Shown here: positions 11,501 through 23,110 of the stretch, in pieces
Numbering within the stretch: the stretch's first letter is position 1
Layout: the number at the start of each line of letters is the position of its first letter
NCBI GenBank assembly: GCA_963970005.1
Contig: CAXAMN010003714.1
Span: 63,615-127,614, forward strand
Reading direction: 5' to 3'
Length of the DNA: 64,000 nt
Source: Durusdinium trenchii
Taxonomy: Eukaryota > Sar > Dinophyceae > Suessiales > Symbiodiniaceae
The notes under the pieces: generated by a model
What the model was told of the DNA's origin: nothing
The model's input: the letters and a program-made list of their open reading frames with translations, nothing else
Databases searched by the model: none
Position numbers and translations under genes: made by a program

Positions 11501-12041
11501 ATAGGCCTGGATCATCTTGCTTTTCTTGCCCTTTACTTCATTCTCTTCTGACTCCTTGTCTTCATCACTGTCGTCAGAAGACTCGGCCTTTGCTGGTTGG
11601 TCCTTCTTCTTTTTAGTAGCCTGCCATGGGGTTAACTTAAAAGAGCATTCTGTGAACCCATGAACGGAAACCGGGCGACATACACCTATGACATGACAGG
11701 CCTTCAACTCTTCAGAAACCGGGCGACGTACTCCTATGACATACAACTGGACAGGCCTTCAACTCGTCCATGATCTCTTGTACCTTCTTGTTGTTTCCTG
11801 GGTTCTCAGCCTGGATGTGAAACGTTGTGTTCTTTCCGAAGGAAATGGACTTCCTTAGTGAGTCCTTCGACTGCGATGAGTCGACTGGTGAAGCCTCAGG
11901 CTTCCTCCTCGGCGGCGGCGTGACATACCCACTCGTCCTTGCCTCAGCTGAAGCCTTCCTTGCCTTCTTCAAACTCTTAGGATTAGGGCTGCGTCCTCTC
12001 GGAGCTGACTTGCTCCGGTGCCGGTGTGTTGGAGCAGCCAT
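8590..12041 (-). CDS. gene C, E1 copy: eight-exon Lys/Glu/Ser-rich protein
   Basis: Exon 1 (12041-11757) starts MAAPTHRHRSKSAPRGRSPN. Exon 2 (about 11622-10230) is a highly charged region: it opens with a conserved block ending MRMWWEQYRLARQ, then long Lys/Glu and acidic-Ser runs, and closes with HRAEWQAFGRYLKSKRRCPA. Later exons carry YGFRNEIWLRKQHGDRKAE, MVEFNLDDIKELRRVTELEL, GCLDGKQHLSIGELAG, EKAETLLGKVLKDINTCR, AFKLRPLSLSNDLMNQLEAC and a short Lys/Ser tail ending at TGA 8592-8590. Every exon aligns with its E2 counterpart. Donors include GC after exons 1 (TTGAAG|GC), 4 and 5. The function is not recognised; composition suggests a nuclear, nucleic-acid- or chromatin-associated protein. Antisense poly-Ser frames across exon 2 are artefacts. 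Confidence 0.85.
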
Positions 12042-12309
12042 GGTCCACAGGCAGCCCGACCAACCCCGTATACCAGTCTAGATACACGTGTGCAAAAAAA
12101 CCTGGCAGCGGAAGGTTTGCAATTGAACCTCTTGTTGAACAGCTGGAAATGAAGTGAAGAGCATCCAAATGTGGAACACCTTGCAAATCGCTTGCCTTTT
12201 CCCACTGCGACACCTTGTCAATGGGAAATCTGAACCCTGGAACTTACCATCTTGAGGCCAATACCTCAAAACATGAATTTATGTGAATTTGCTTTGGGAG
12301 CTGAAGGCC

Positions 12310-12905
12310 ATTTCCCGGTCTTATCACCGCATCCCAGTGAAATCCCAGAAACTTTCTATCAGAACTCAACAATTCTGGTTTGGTCCACAACCCAGGAAAT
12401 TTCTCGGTTTTTCTCGGCCATTTCCCGGGAATTTCCCGGATTCCCGGTTTTGTCAGGTTTGAAAAAAAAACAAAAAACTTATCAGAACCGGTGGATTCTT
12501 TGCTTTATGGAACATGGGTGGAACATGGCCTTATCAAACCGGTGGATTCTTTGACTTATGGAACATGGGTGGAACATGGCCTTCCATGCAGCTCCAATCA
12601 CGGGCCGGTCAACGCTGCAATGCGTTGATCACCTGCATCAGGTCAGCTTTCTCTGCCCAGTTCTGGTCCTGCATGCAGGCAGCGTTGAGAAGGGGATCCG
12701 TGGATGATTGCTTTTGAGGTCTGTCCATGAATACCCAAAGGGAGCTATAGTGGTTGAAGAGAACTTCTTGTGGGATCAGTCATGGATGGCTGCAGGCTTC
12801 AGCTTTTCTAGATACCCGAGAAACCGGGAAATGCCCAGGAAACCGGGAAATGGGAAACCGGGAAATGCCCGGGAAACCGGGAACCCGGGAAACCGGGAAA
12901 TGTCT
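12310..12905. repeat. TTCCCGG-type minisatellite clusters in E1
   Basis: Two clusters (12310-12450 and 12815-12905) of short units built on CCCGG, GAAATTTC and GGGAAACCGGGAAATG variants. Between them, 12488-12590 holds a ~57-bp direct duplication around AACCGGTGGATTCTTTG and AACATGGGTGGAACATGG. They sit between genes A and C, the same place as the clusters in E2 at 43310-43480 and 43765-43905. No coding is supported in 12210-13160. Confidence 0.75.
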
Positions 12906-13164
12906 TACACATACCTACATATGAATGGAACTATTATAGTCATATAAAACAAATATGGAGTGAAAGGATCATTATCACAGTCCTTCAATGGCTTGCTTCC
13001 TTTCTTTAGCTTCAGTAGCTCTTTCCTGTACGGTCGACATGCGAGAGGTTCAGGCGTCATATATCCTGGGGCTCCATGTTGGTTGCGAATCTATAAGGTC
13101 CTATAGGTGGTGAATTTTTGCATTGAACCTAGCTCTCCATTGAACCTAGCTCTCTCTAGGTTGC

Positions 13165-16100
13165 TTACACAAAGCTCCAATAACAGTTCTTGTTTGTTGT
13201 TTGTAGCTTCACTGATCCGACCAGCCTTCGAGCCACCACCGCTTTCTTGATTTCTGGACGATGTTGATCGTAGAGCTGGGCTACTGCATCACCCAGCAAT
13301 GCTGGGTAACGTTGAGACACTTTCAGCTCAGAGCCTCCGGTCACCCTTGCGACCCCTTGCCGATCGATGTACCTGGAACATGGACACATGATGACGTGTA
13401 TATGTAAACATATAGCTGACATTTATATGTATATCTGACATATGATTAAAGTATATATATATATGCAGCATATGCGGAAACCTCTTCACACCAACGGAAC
13501 CTCCTTGAAGGCATGCAGCAGGATCTTTATGGTTTGCCAAGCCGCTTGATCGACATGTCCGCCTCCCAGTTGGTGTTGGTCGGCAAGGGCAGGTATAACT
13601 CCTGCACCCAGGCGTAGTTGCTGTAGAAGAATGTAGGCTTTGGACCTTGGAGTGTGTGAAGATGGGAGTCGGGCTCGAACTGAATGAACCGGGGAACAGG
13701 GATGAATATAGATTTCTGGAGAAGATGGCCCTGAAGTTCCAGCTCATAAACCTTTCACTAAACCCTCTCAACAAGGACACTTCTTCTGAAGAGACACGTT
13801 CCCAAATCCCAGACAAGGCGCTTCCTCCTCCATAAGAGCCAATCCAAACAAATGCCTGGGAAAGCTGAAAAGGCTGAAGGTTCATCGAGAAGCTGCAAGC
13901 ATATTAGAAGCTCTTCGGAATATTTGCAAATGAGAAACCCTGTAGATGTCCAGCTTCTTGCACACATATTCGAAAAGAGGGTGAAATTGCATCAGGGAAG
14001 AAGCAGGTTGCTCCAGTATGAACGGGATGCGCAATAAGCCCATCATGAGGCATAAGATCATGCACCGGCTCACCATTTGATTCCTGGGCAGCTTCGCAAG
14101 AAGACGCTACTAGGGGCTCCTCACCTTACTACTAGGAGCAAGAGGACGCTACTAGGGGCTCCTGGCCTTACTACTAGGAGCAAGAGGACGCTACTAGGGG
14201 TTTTGCCCATCAAATTGTACAACAGCTGACATTGACAAATATGCCTATTGCTGCCACACATACATGTTACACACGCGCATCCATATCTTTTGCGAGTCAG
14301 CGAATCGGCTGCGACAGGCGCTCCCCTGCATGCAGGCAATCCTACATGGCTTGGCCCGGACGCCTAACCGAATCGGCGTTTCCACCTTGAATTTAGGACG
14401 ATCTAAAATGAGTTCAACCGGTTTCATCTGGCAGGCCAATGTTTTTGGCCACCTTAGCCCAGGCGGAGTCAATATCCTTGGCGAAGGAAATCCTCAGTAT
14501 GGACACGGCGTGAGACATGCGCTTATATTGTTTGAAAGGGCAATTCCGGTGATTTCATACTTGTTTGCACTTCTACTGTAGACGCAACCTTCATATAGTC
14601 TTAGAGAATAGTGAAGACTTCTATAGAAACAAAACCTCATGTGAACAGAAGCTCATTCGCTGAGAGTCTGCTTGGCTTTCTCCCCAGTCAAGGTCTTCCC
14701 ATCAATGTCCGCTTTGGCCTTGAAGCCCTGCTGTCGCAGCAACACCTCCACGCGGGCAGAGCCCTTCCGCCTCAGTACCCCCCTAATAGGGTGCATGTTG
14801 TTCATGGGCGGTCCATTGGATCACAACGTGTCCCAATCATGGTTGGTCCACTGAATCAAATCATTCCCCAACCATAATCAAATCCCAGGAACACTGTGTA
14901 AGAGTGCTCTCCATGGCGCGTACTCAATGGGCGTAGGGAAATAGGAAGCTTGCGAATGATTGTTTGGTACTGTTCTGAAAAAGACTCTAGAACAGTTCGC
15001 TCATCCTCTTGACTCAGAGCAGGTGTATCCGGAGCATTCTTCTTGTCAGTCTTTGCTTTTTTGGTTTTCTTTTTCTTGGACCCATCAGCCCCCTTCCGCT
15101 TGCGCCGCTCACGATTGATACCCGTGCTCACAGGATCAGGGTCCAGACCCTCAACTGCCTCGTTGAAGCCGTCTGGGTCCTGAAAGGGTGGGGATGGCGA
15201 ACGCCCGATACACCCAACAGATTTTTTGAGGCATGTGAGGATAGACCCCTTGGTCAAACAAAACTATTGAAAAAGAAGTAGAACCATAGGAAGAACCCAT
15301 GACCTCCATGTCGCAAATGGCCGGCAGATCGGGATTGGGCGGTGAAGCAGCTGGTGCATCAGCAATGGGTTCTAATGTTCCTCTGATGACGTTCGACCAG
15401 ATGTCACTTCCAACATCACTGTCCTCACGAGATCATTGCAATGATGTTCTATGATACTCTCTTGATGGCACAAGCCTGTTCTATGATAACATCTTTTGTT
15501 CTTTTGCTTTTGAGCTAGTTGAGCTAAAGATCAGACTCAGCCTCCGAAGCCCCATCATGGGCCACCACATCCTCCACGCCCATAAACCCATCAGGGACAC
15601 CATCAGAAGAAGAGGGCGAAGAGCTAGCGCTCGCATGGTATGTGCCCGCACATGGAACGGGCCAAGGCTCCTCTCGGTATGCACAGCCTGCAAATGCCTG
15701 TGCGGCAACCTGGTCCATAGGGGAAGGGGATGCCTTGCGCATCAAGTCCTTGCAAACTTGGACCCACGGCGACCTTGAAGAATGTTGTGCATTCTGCCAT
15801 TTCCTGGAACCAGGTAATTAGAGACATTTTTATTGATGTTCATGTTCATGCCGTATGATCGAGAATGGAAACGTGCATGGGGTATAGTTTATGCAGTCCT
15901 TCGAAGACCGGACCAAAGCTTCTGGCATTTTTGGATGTTCATTTTCATCATCTCATCGTAATCCTTAGAGTTAGATCTCCCCTCAACAGGTTTGTTGACC
16001 TTTTTCTGAAGCCTTGAAGTTTCATGTCTTAACATCTATTTGTGTTGGAAAGAAAGCTGGGTTGGTCCATGCTCAGCCTGATCTTAGCGCAATTTTGCAC

Positions 16101-18601
16101 CCAAGGTTCGAAGTCTGGATTTCCGCGAATGGCCAAGCCCTCACAGGAGTGGTGCGGCCGAGACGTTTTTATTCAAATCAACCATGCTAGCATCAACTGC
16201 GTGCACATAATAAACACTTTTGACAGACACTGTACAAGCCTTGTAGTGGTCATTGAGAGCTTCCAAACAAATCCCCAGTTCGGTTTGAGAGGGCTTGCGA
16301 CATTGGAAGCACTCGAATTTCAGCATGGCATGGAGGATCCAAAAGTTCTTGATCCTTATTCAATTCCGAAAGCGTTCATTGAACATGGTCCCCCATGTGC
16401 TTCAGCAAAGAAACTGTCACGTTCAAGCTTTAGAAAGATAGGTGAGTAGGTGCGGTTTTGCGTTCAAGATTCAAAGTGCGCTCCTTCGCGGTCTTCTTGA
16501 AATTACCAACGATCAAATCACCTGTCGGGTCCTGCCCCAAAGCCACAATCGCCTCCCGGCAAACCTTCCCTGGCACAGCCTGAGCCATGTCCAGCCCCAA
16601 CAGTTGCAGAGCACGCACGTAGAGCTCAGACCCATGTCCAGGCTGGCATTTCTGCCATTCGAAATCTGAACCATCAAGCTTGGCCCAGAATCCCAACTCT
16701 AGGGTTTCCGATTCGCTTTCACTGTCGCTGTCGCTCGGACGTGCTAGTTGTCGAGCGGACGATGCCATGAAGCCAGAGACAATGACAACCCTTCTTCGAT
16801 AGCTCTATGCCTCTTGAAACCAAATGCTAGCATGCACAAATTGTAACTCACATTTGCCGAACATGCCTGACTCTGGGTCCCTTTGCCAAAACACACCGTC
16901 ACCCACCCACCTAGTCAAGATCGATCCAAGTGTCCCGTCGGATACCGAACTCACGGCAGGATTGCCAAGTGGACACTGTCGTGATCTTCCGCTTGTGGAC
17001 CTGAGAGGGATTGGTGGCTGATCCATCGCGAGTATATTTGAGAATTTTGAGAGATACGCAACCCGGTAGGTGCTCTGCAGTTAAGAGATTACTTCTTTGA
17101 CAAGGCTAGATTTTGATGGATCAACCCAGTGGCCAGTCGCTTGTTAAGACGTTCAGTTTGCACTTCAAAGGACTCTGCAACTGGTTGGGCTTACTTACTT
17201 ACTTACTTACTTACCGTGCGCCTCAAAGGTTGAGAGAGCTAGATTTGAGAACTACCTTGTTCAGGACCAATCGCTCGAGAAACTTCGTTAGCTTCACACA
17301 TGTCTTCAACTAGAAAGTTCCCTGTAAGATGAGTCCTCAGAGGATGCATGACTGTAGAATCACGATGCTGGAAGACTGCAGCCCCTCACCATACAAAGAT
17401 GTTTACATTCACTCCTCGTACAGGTCCCGAAACCATGCTTCAAAGGTGCCGGTTGATCCAAACCCAGGTGCTGCAGACAGGCGCCAGCCAAAGTAGGCCA
17501 GCCTAGGATACAGAATGCCAGTTTCAAGGTGAATGAAACTTGCTCCCTGACATTCCCTGGCTCAACACTAGAGTCTATAGAGCAAGTCTACATTAAGCCA
17601 AAGGACGGTCCGGGCCAACCTCATGGCCAAAGCCACTGCGTAGGCGTACCCAAGGCCATCCAAGAAGTTTTCATGGAGAGGCCGGTCAGAGACCTCGAAG
17701 CTGGCCGCCGCATAGCCCATCCTCCTGTTTCACAAGTGTGGTCCAAGCGATATCTCTCAACTGACACTGCCCTCAGTCTTGAGGCTTAGTGGGAACACCA
17801 ATACTTCAAATTGTTGAAAGTCACACTGAGCTCCCACTTGTTCATTCTTAGTTCAAGTCTGGGCTTAGCCACACAGAAATGCCACTGGATTGCATGGATC
17901 CCGCAGTCCTGAATCCAGAAGTGATGGCTTTGCAGCCAGCAAAAAGCTCCACACAGCCCAGCGCCTCAGATTTGAGGTTAGAACAGTGCTCACCCAACTT
18001 GGAGGTTTGCAAAAAGATTGTAATATATTGTAATTGTAACCCTGTATATACTTCCATTGTAGGACGAGGGCGTATATGACTGTTTCCCATCCAGACCCCA
18101 TGATTCTCAGGCAAATAACACCTGTGTGGTGAAAGCAGTGCATGTGTTCAAAACCTATTTGGCACACACCTTAAACATCCTTAAACTCGCAAACACGCAT
18201 CAAAGTATGTGTTCGAAGGCACGGTTGTCGCTGATGACATTGCTCCACTCACCACGCTGCAGAGGGATAGCAAAGAATATGGCAAACCTGCCAATGCCAA
18301 CATTTGAAGCCTCGGCTGATATTCGGGCGTTCAACTTCCCTGGCAAGTTTAAGAGATAGAAAAACACAAGAAGCCATAGACGATATAGGATAGAGACGAA
18401 AGACACCAAACAAATTAAGAGATAGAAAAGCACTAAATGCACATCTTGTTCAAGGAACATTTCCAAATGATATGGATGGAGAGAGCTAGACTTCATGCGA
18501 AAGGTCTTCAGTGCTCCCAAAACAATAGCCTTACCGGCCTTACCTCTTTTGACCTTTCTAGGATCGTGTTTCTTGTTCTTCTTCATCACTTTCAACGCCA
18601 T
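13165..18601 (-). CDS. gene A, E1 copy: methyltransferase-fold-like protein with gene B in an intron
   Basis: Start exon MALKVMKKNKKHDPRKV at 18601, lysine-rich. Exon 17964-17908: ALGCVELFAGCKAITSGFR, similar to the SAM-binding motif I of cytosine methyltransferases. Exon 17724-17616: RMGYAAASFEVSDRPLHENF...GLGYAYAVALAMRL. Exon 17502-17450: AGLLWLAPVCSTWVWINR, a Cys-containing loop placed like motif IV. After gene B come exon 14083-13939 (NQMVSRCMILCLMM...FILEQPASSLMQFHP), a short exon AFVWIGSYGG at 13855, and the last exon 13372-13165 (SELKVSQRYPALLGDAVAQL). Donors are GA (17908 side), GC (17616 and 17450 sides) and GT. Similar proteins are widespread in dinoflagellates; catalytic activity is unproven and some linking exons were not located. 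Confidence 0.72.
14100..14205. repeat. ~51-bp tandem repeat in E1
   Basis: Two and a bit copies of a unit containing GACGCTACTAGGGGCTCCT and TTACTACTAGGAGCAAGAG. It lies in the gene A intron between gene B and the LEQP exon. No counterpart was seen at the same position in E2. Confidence 0.85.
14414..16768 (-). CDS. gene B, E1 copy: nested multi-exon gene of unknown function
   Basis: Starts MASSARQLARPSDSDSESES, an acidic Ser-rich tail, then YVRALQLLGLDMAQAVPGKV and DPTGDLIVGNFKK in the first exon. Later exons are DYDEMMKMNIQKCQKLWSG (15963-15890), KWQNAQHSSRSPWVQVCKDL (15805-15530), an acidic exon EDSDVGSDIW...NPDLPAICDMEV (about 15435-15300), a Lys-rich exon ending SLRPLSTRHGEHSYTV (15230-14900), RVEVLLRQQGFKAKADIDGK (about 14775-14665) and ISFAKDIDSAWAKVAKNIGL ending at TGA 14416-14414. 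All have E2 counterparts in the same order. No known domain is recognised. The gene lies wholly inside a gene A intron on the same strand. Confidence 0.72.
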
Positions 18602-19481
18602 GGCTGTCCATACACCAGGCTCAAGAACGCTCGACCCTCACAATGCTGCAATGCACAGTTAGTATGCAGTCACTGTGATCAGCTTCAAAGGCACTCGGTG
18701 TGATTGCATGAGCAAATGCGATTTCATGACTGCAGAACCTAATGGTAGCGGAGTGCATGGGGGGAAGGCACCTCCTTCCAAGCTGGCTCCTGCTGATCTC
18801 CAGGAGTTGCAGCTCCATGAGTGGCGCCAGTGCCAGTCGCGAGTGCTCCCGCAAACGACATGCCCCTAAACCCTCGATTCCAAAAGATCAGGTGTCGAGA
18901 AACTCTTCTTCAAACAGGTTGTAACAGGTTGCTCTGAAATTGAAGTGGTTAAAGAGCCTAATTGTCTCAGTGGCATGATGACTTTCCTTATCTTTCCTTT
19001 GACTTCTTCACTCACCAGCGCACCACGGGTGAGACAGCTTGAAATCACAAGACAGGCCGCGTTCCCACCAAATCACATAACTTAACCTGAAGTGCGTGCG
19101 CAAACGCCAGCTCACCTGTCACAAGGCATGTCTTGCCAAAAAACATGAGCCCAAACACGCCTCCAAAAATCGAGTTAATAGGGCGGAAGTTTCCAAATTC
19201 GAGTTAATAGAGCGGAAGTTTCCCAAAAAATACATATAGGAAACATGTGCCGTGTGTTTGCGGTTGGTGGGTTGCGAGGTCGCGCATCCTGCATCTTACA
19301 ATCTATACAGGCCGCGCGAATATCACGCACTTGCGCAAGATTGCGCATCCTTTTAACCAGATCCACGTGTCCATGCAGACGTTAAGTTCTCCATCAAAGC
19401 CATATAACCAAGAATATCCAGGATATAACCCAGGAGTGCTATCTTGCCCAGCTGGGGTGGCCAAGATAAGCCTTCACATAG

Positions 19482-19516
19482 AAAGGCTTAAAGGATAGCA
19501 CTCTCGGCTGTCTAGG
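19482..19516 (-). repeat. E1 right terminal inverted repeat
   Basis: Reverse complement reads CCTAGACAGCCGAGAGTGCT then ATCCTTTAAGCCTTT. It is the gene-A-proximal end and matches the equivalent E2 end through GAGAGTGCT. The TSD base pair CA follows at 19517-19518. A second AAGGCTTATCTTGGCC motif lies just inside (19452-19475). Confidence 0.92.
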
Positions 19517-19518
19517 CA

Positions 19519-20043
19519 TGATAGTACATGGGTGGCCATTCCTCGCCAATTGGTTTGACCCAAGTTGGCAGACCTGCGAATCACAGTGTCTCTCCCACAT
19601 TGTGCCAGCGTCAGGATGCCCGTACAAAGCTTTGCGTAATCGAGCCACTGGTCGTTGATATTTTGATACATCCACGTCATCAGGCCACGCGTCTGATGGT
19701 AACTCGACCCAGCAGGGCGGTCCCGTGAGACGTGCTTGGACGTAGGCCTGGATCGCATCTGCAAGCTTGACCGTGTGACCTGGAATACATCCATAGAAGT
19801 CTGCCCTCTTGAAGACTCAAAGGAGGCCGGAGAATTGCCTAGGTCTTGAAAGAATGCGGCTTCCCAATTCTGATTCTTGACTTTGTTTCCCAGGAGTGCC
19901 CCTCTACCCTTGAATTTTCTTCTTTCGTCACTCTCAGGTAGCTGGTAATTCTTCTCTACTATGATACCATGAACTCTTGCGAAACGCACTACCTGTTTAA
20001 GCGTAAGTGCCTCCTGTTTCACATCAAAATACTCGCGTATCAC
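19519..20043 (-). pseudogene. C1 copia reverse transcriptase, N-terminal part
   Basis: Covers the fingers and start of the palm: DVKQEALTLKQVVRFARVHG in the acidic-linker frame, then VARLRKALYGHPDAGTMWER, the RT-2 core region of copia. A 1-bp loss in LGFKPIGEEW shifts the frame about 12 codons before the E1 insertion; allowing for it, the frame runs into EAMKLLLVVYVDD on the far side of E1. Confidence 0.88.
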
Positions 20044-20855
20044 GGAGCTTATGCAATCCTACCCATTCATTCCTCATTGACGCACGGGCTTTCTGATTGC
20101 TCAACATTTCTGCTCGACTTATTCAATTTCTTTCTCAAGTGCTTCACTCCTCTCGGCAACAATCCTGTCGGGTATGGTCAAAGCTCTCCATTCCTCAGGA
20201 GTATACTTTGATCTTGGCCTTGGCGATGATCGAAAGAACCTTCTTCCATCGCTTCCGACTTTATACGGGTGTCCTTTGACATCCAACTTCACTGTTTCTC
20301 CAATGTCATTGAGATAGATGATACCATCACCTGCAGTTCCTTTTGACATGTGGTCCACTGATGGATCACCAACAGGTACATGTTCATCTTTCGACGTCAC
20401 TGGAGGCTCAGCTTTCTTCGGAATAGCGACTGGCTTCTTCATTGAGTCATCGTCAGGCTTATGATCATCATCACCATCCTCATCCTCTCCAAAATCCAGT
20501 GGTTGGTCGTCATCAGGTTCGTCTTCGATGGCCCTCTCTGCGATCTCCTCATGATCCAAAGCCCCTGGCAATGGAACATATTCATTTTCGTCATACTCAA
20601 TCTCTTTTCTTGGGTCATCTATTTCAGGTTCACCGTCCCGCAGCTCACGAATCTTCATTCCCTCAAAGGTGTTGTTGATCCTCTCATATTCTGCTTTGAG
20701 TGGAAATTTAGTTGGGTTCATAAACACCAGCGTTTCGGTGAGTTGTGGCTTGTTCAACCTCCTGGTGGGACGTCTTGCATCAAACGCTAGACTTTGGGTT
20801 GTGAATGTCTCCAAGCTCCATACACGATATTGTCTTGACCAATTCATGCCCGGTT
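20044..20855 (-). pseudogene. C1 polyprotein linker between integrase and RT, acidic
   Basis: Open from 20859 to 20119. Begins MKPGMNWSRQYRVWSLETFT, contains an Asp/Glu-rich stretch, and ends with DGRRFFRSSPRPRSKYTPEE and a Glu-rich helix. This is the usual low-conservation region between copia integrase and RT; no catalytic motif. The frame shifts between 20119 and the next RT segment. Confidence 0.8.
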
Positions 20856-21480
20856 TCACCTCATATCCCGCAAATATCCCTGGTATTCCTTTGGGATCAA
20901 ATTTGTGCTTCTGTTGTATTCTTCCTTGGCTGCTGGGCTTTTCTCATCTTCTCCACTCTCACTGTTCAATAGATGGCTCACGCATTCATGATTCCAGAAA
21001 CATGGTAGCAAACCAGCTTCCAACAAACATGTGGTGGTGGTTGTCGTGGTGAACTGATTGTTCCTCTCCGCCAATGAGTTGTTCTGGGGGTGATGTGGTA
21101 GCGAGTGATCAAAGGGAATCTTCAGCTTCTTCGTCGCCACCTCAAATTCTGGGGCTTTGTCCGCATAGGCGATCTTCTTGAGTCCCTTGAAATGATTCAC
21201 TGCACTGATTACATCAGCTGTGAACTTCTCCATTGAAGGATATGCCCAAATGATTCCTGTGTATCGATCTCGGATCACGAATATCTCTCTATCGGTGTGG
21301 ATCCCTTGAACCATGATCCTCTGCGTGTCATTGAAGTCGAAGGTGACTAGATCTCCAAATGCTTTGAGCTTTCTTTTGAACGCTCCCCTGTGAGTCTTGT
21401 AATGTCTCTTCTTGGCCCTGATACATGATTCACAGTAAGGATTCTTGTATCGGTGTGTGAGGAGATGTTCTATGGTCCTT
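20856..21480 (-). pseudogene. C1 copia integrase with HHCC site
   Basis: Joins cDNA to host DNA. The zinc site HLLTHRYKNPYCESCIRAKK appears in one frame near 21470-21400. The core starts VTFDFNDTQRIMVQGIHTD (first Asp), then KIAYADKAPEFEVATKKL (second Asp) and PQNNSLAERNNQFTTTTTTT (catalytic Glu). The triad is therefore present. A frame change near 21330 separates zinc site and core. The downstream neighbour is the acidic linker. Confidence 0.88.
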
Positions 21481-22300
21481 GCCTCTGCTTTTGAGTGCCC
21501 CTCTCCTCACCATTCTACTTGCACCGTCGACGACGTCGACCTCGAGATCGTCAGCATCATCTTCATCGACTGCTTCCTCTTTGGCTTCGGGATCTTCTTC
21601 TCCTACTTTTTCTTCTTCTCCTGGAACCATCGGAGCCCTTTTCTTTCTTCTTCTGCGCTTCTTTCTTTGCGGAATACAGGGTTGATCATCCATGTCGCAG
21701 TTGAATCCTTGAGGATCAACTTCATGGTCTATGATCTCGGGTTGATAGCCCACATCAATGTGACCAGTGATCATTTTGGAGATACTCTCAGTCTGTTCAT
21801 CGACCATTGGAGAACAAAAATCACTGTCTTTCACGACGTAGGGGATGTTGCCTTCGACTTCGAGCATGATCTTCTTGTTGTCCGGGGAAATCATGTATGG
21901 CATTCCGTTCGCTGGCCAAACGAAGGAATACCCTTCTTCTATACATTTCTTGCCGACTGACAACACGGAAGGTGACTCATCCAACACATCGGGACTGTGC
22001 GTGGACTCGAACTCGTCAAAGTGAATCTTGGCAACATCATTTGTGCTTGTCACACCGTTTGCCGTGAAGAATGACATAGGATGAACACTCACTCTTCTCT
22101 ACTTCCAAACCTGGCTTCTTGGCTCTGTTTCTTGAGATCAGATCATGACCACATCCCGTATCCATGATGAACTTCCCCCTTGACCCTTTTGCAGGTACTG
22201 ACAATGTTGGTACTTCACCCTTGATTCCATGCTTGCCACAAACGTGAGCGATTAGTTTGTGGAACACCAATCCTTCTTCTTCATCAAACCTCATCGTGAT
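21481..22300 (-). pseudogene. C1 aspartic protease and adjoining region
   Basis: The active-site motif is GKFIMDTGCGHDLISRNRAK near 22180-22120, a DTG protease loop. The following frame (22092-21430) holds HPMSFFTANGVTSTNDVAKI and PYVVKDSDFCSPM, typical of the region between protease and integrase in dinoflagellate copia, then a Lys/Arg-rich stretch and an acidic patch. One frame change lies between DTG and SFFTANG. Confidence 0.85.
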
Positions 22301-23110
22301 TGAGATATCCCGGTTTGGGCCTACTGGAATATGTACTTCTTTGATGTCTGTGTATGGTGTCATGAGGATGGCTCTTGCTTCGGCTATTTTTGCATCAAAT
22401 CGGTTTTGCTCTCGATGGGAATGATCAGTGATCTCCCTTGTTTCATACTTCTTGATGCCAGGCCTCAGCGGTTTCTTGATCACAGGTTTCTAGATATCCC
22501 TGACGGAATACACAGCTTCATTGAGAACGATATCATCAACGTCATCGTCAAAAGATGTCTTTCTCTTGTTGTTGACATTCGTTCTCACGCTCGCTGCACT
22601 CCCTTCATCATCAGATTCTTCCAAAACGAACGAATCTCCCACAGCCGGAGCACTTGGGCTTGGGTTTGGGAGTGGGTTTCGGTTTGGGCTTGTCTTCTTC
22701 TGAATCTGCTGCTGCAGATGTTCCTTTCTTGGGCGCTGCCTTGGGGTCATGGTGGAATTTGCATTCTTTCCCTTTCGGACAGTTCCCACGAATCCAATTC
22801 CAACACGGAACCTTTCCATCACCTTTGGGAGACACCCCTCTTGATGGGGTCCTTGTTCTTTTGTGACTGTAAGGACATCCTTTCCCGTTGGTACAATTCC
22901 CTTTTGCAAAGAGTTCGCATGGGATCTTCTTCTTGTCTACACTCGTACTTCTTCCTCTGTCTTTGCCATCGCCCTTTCCTTTTCCTTTCTTATCTTCTGG
23001 ACGTTTCTTCGGATTGGGGGTTGGCTTGACAGGTGTCGCTTCACCGGTCTCTCCCACTGCTCCCGATGGTTTAGGCTTTGGCTTCTTCGGCTCATTGGGC
23101 GCAGGTGTGG
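22301..23110 (-). pseudogene. C1 gag C-terminal part with two CCCH zinc fingers
   Basis: Two fingers follow each other: CELFAKGNCTNGKGCPYSH and CWNWIRGNCPKGKECKFHH, both C-x8-C-x5-C-x3-H. They replace the CCHC knuckle of classical gag and probably package element RNA. Flanked by Lys/Pro-rich linkers (KPTPNPKKRPEDKKGKGKGD). The region downstream to 22301 is disordered and leads into the protease. Confidence 0.88.

Larger units (their letters stand above)
5216..19516 (-). mobile_element. E1: 14.3-kb TIR DNA transposon, copy 1 (inserted in C1 RT)
   Basis: Both ends start CCTAGACAGCC and match in inverted orientation at 30 of the first 35 positions. CA occurs on both outer flanks (5214-5215 and 19517-19518). 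Excising the element with one CA reopens the copia RT frame, which fixes the ends to the base. Gene content, all minus strand from right to left: gene A (18601-13165) with gene B nested (16768-14414), gene C (12041-8590), gene D transposase (about 8400-5889). E2 at 36681-51027 has the same order, length and termini. The 2-bp target, subterminal AAGGCTT motifs and gene D motifs suggest kinship with CACTA/Plavaka-type elements; I do not know a named family with these termini. Confidence 0.93.

Noticed and set aside
17190..17214. Possible structured element at (CTTA)n
   Set aside because: A simple tetranucleotide microsatellite with no symmetry or conservation in E2.
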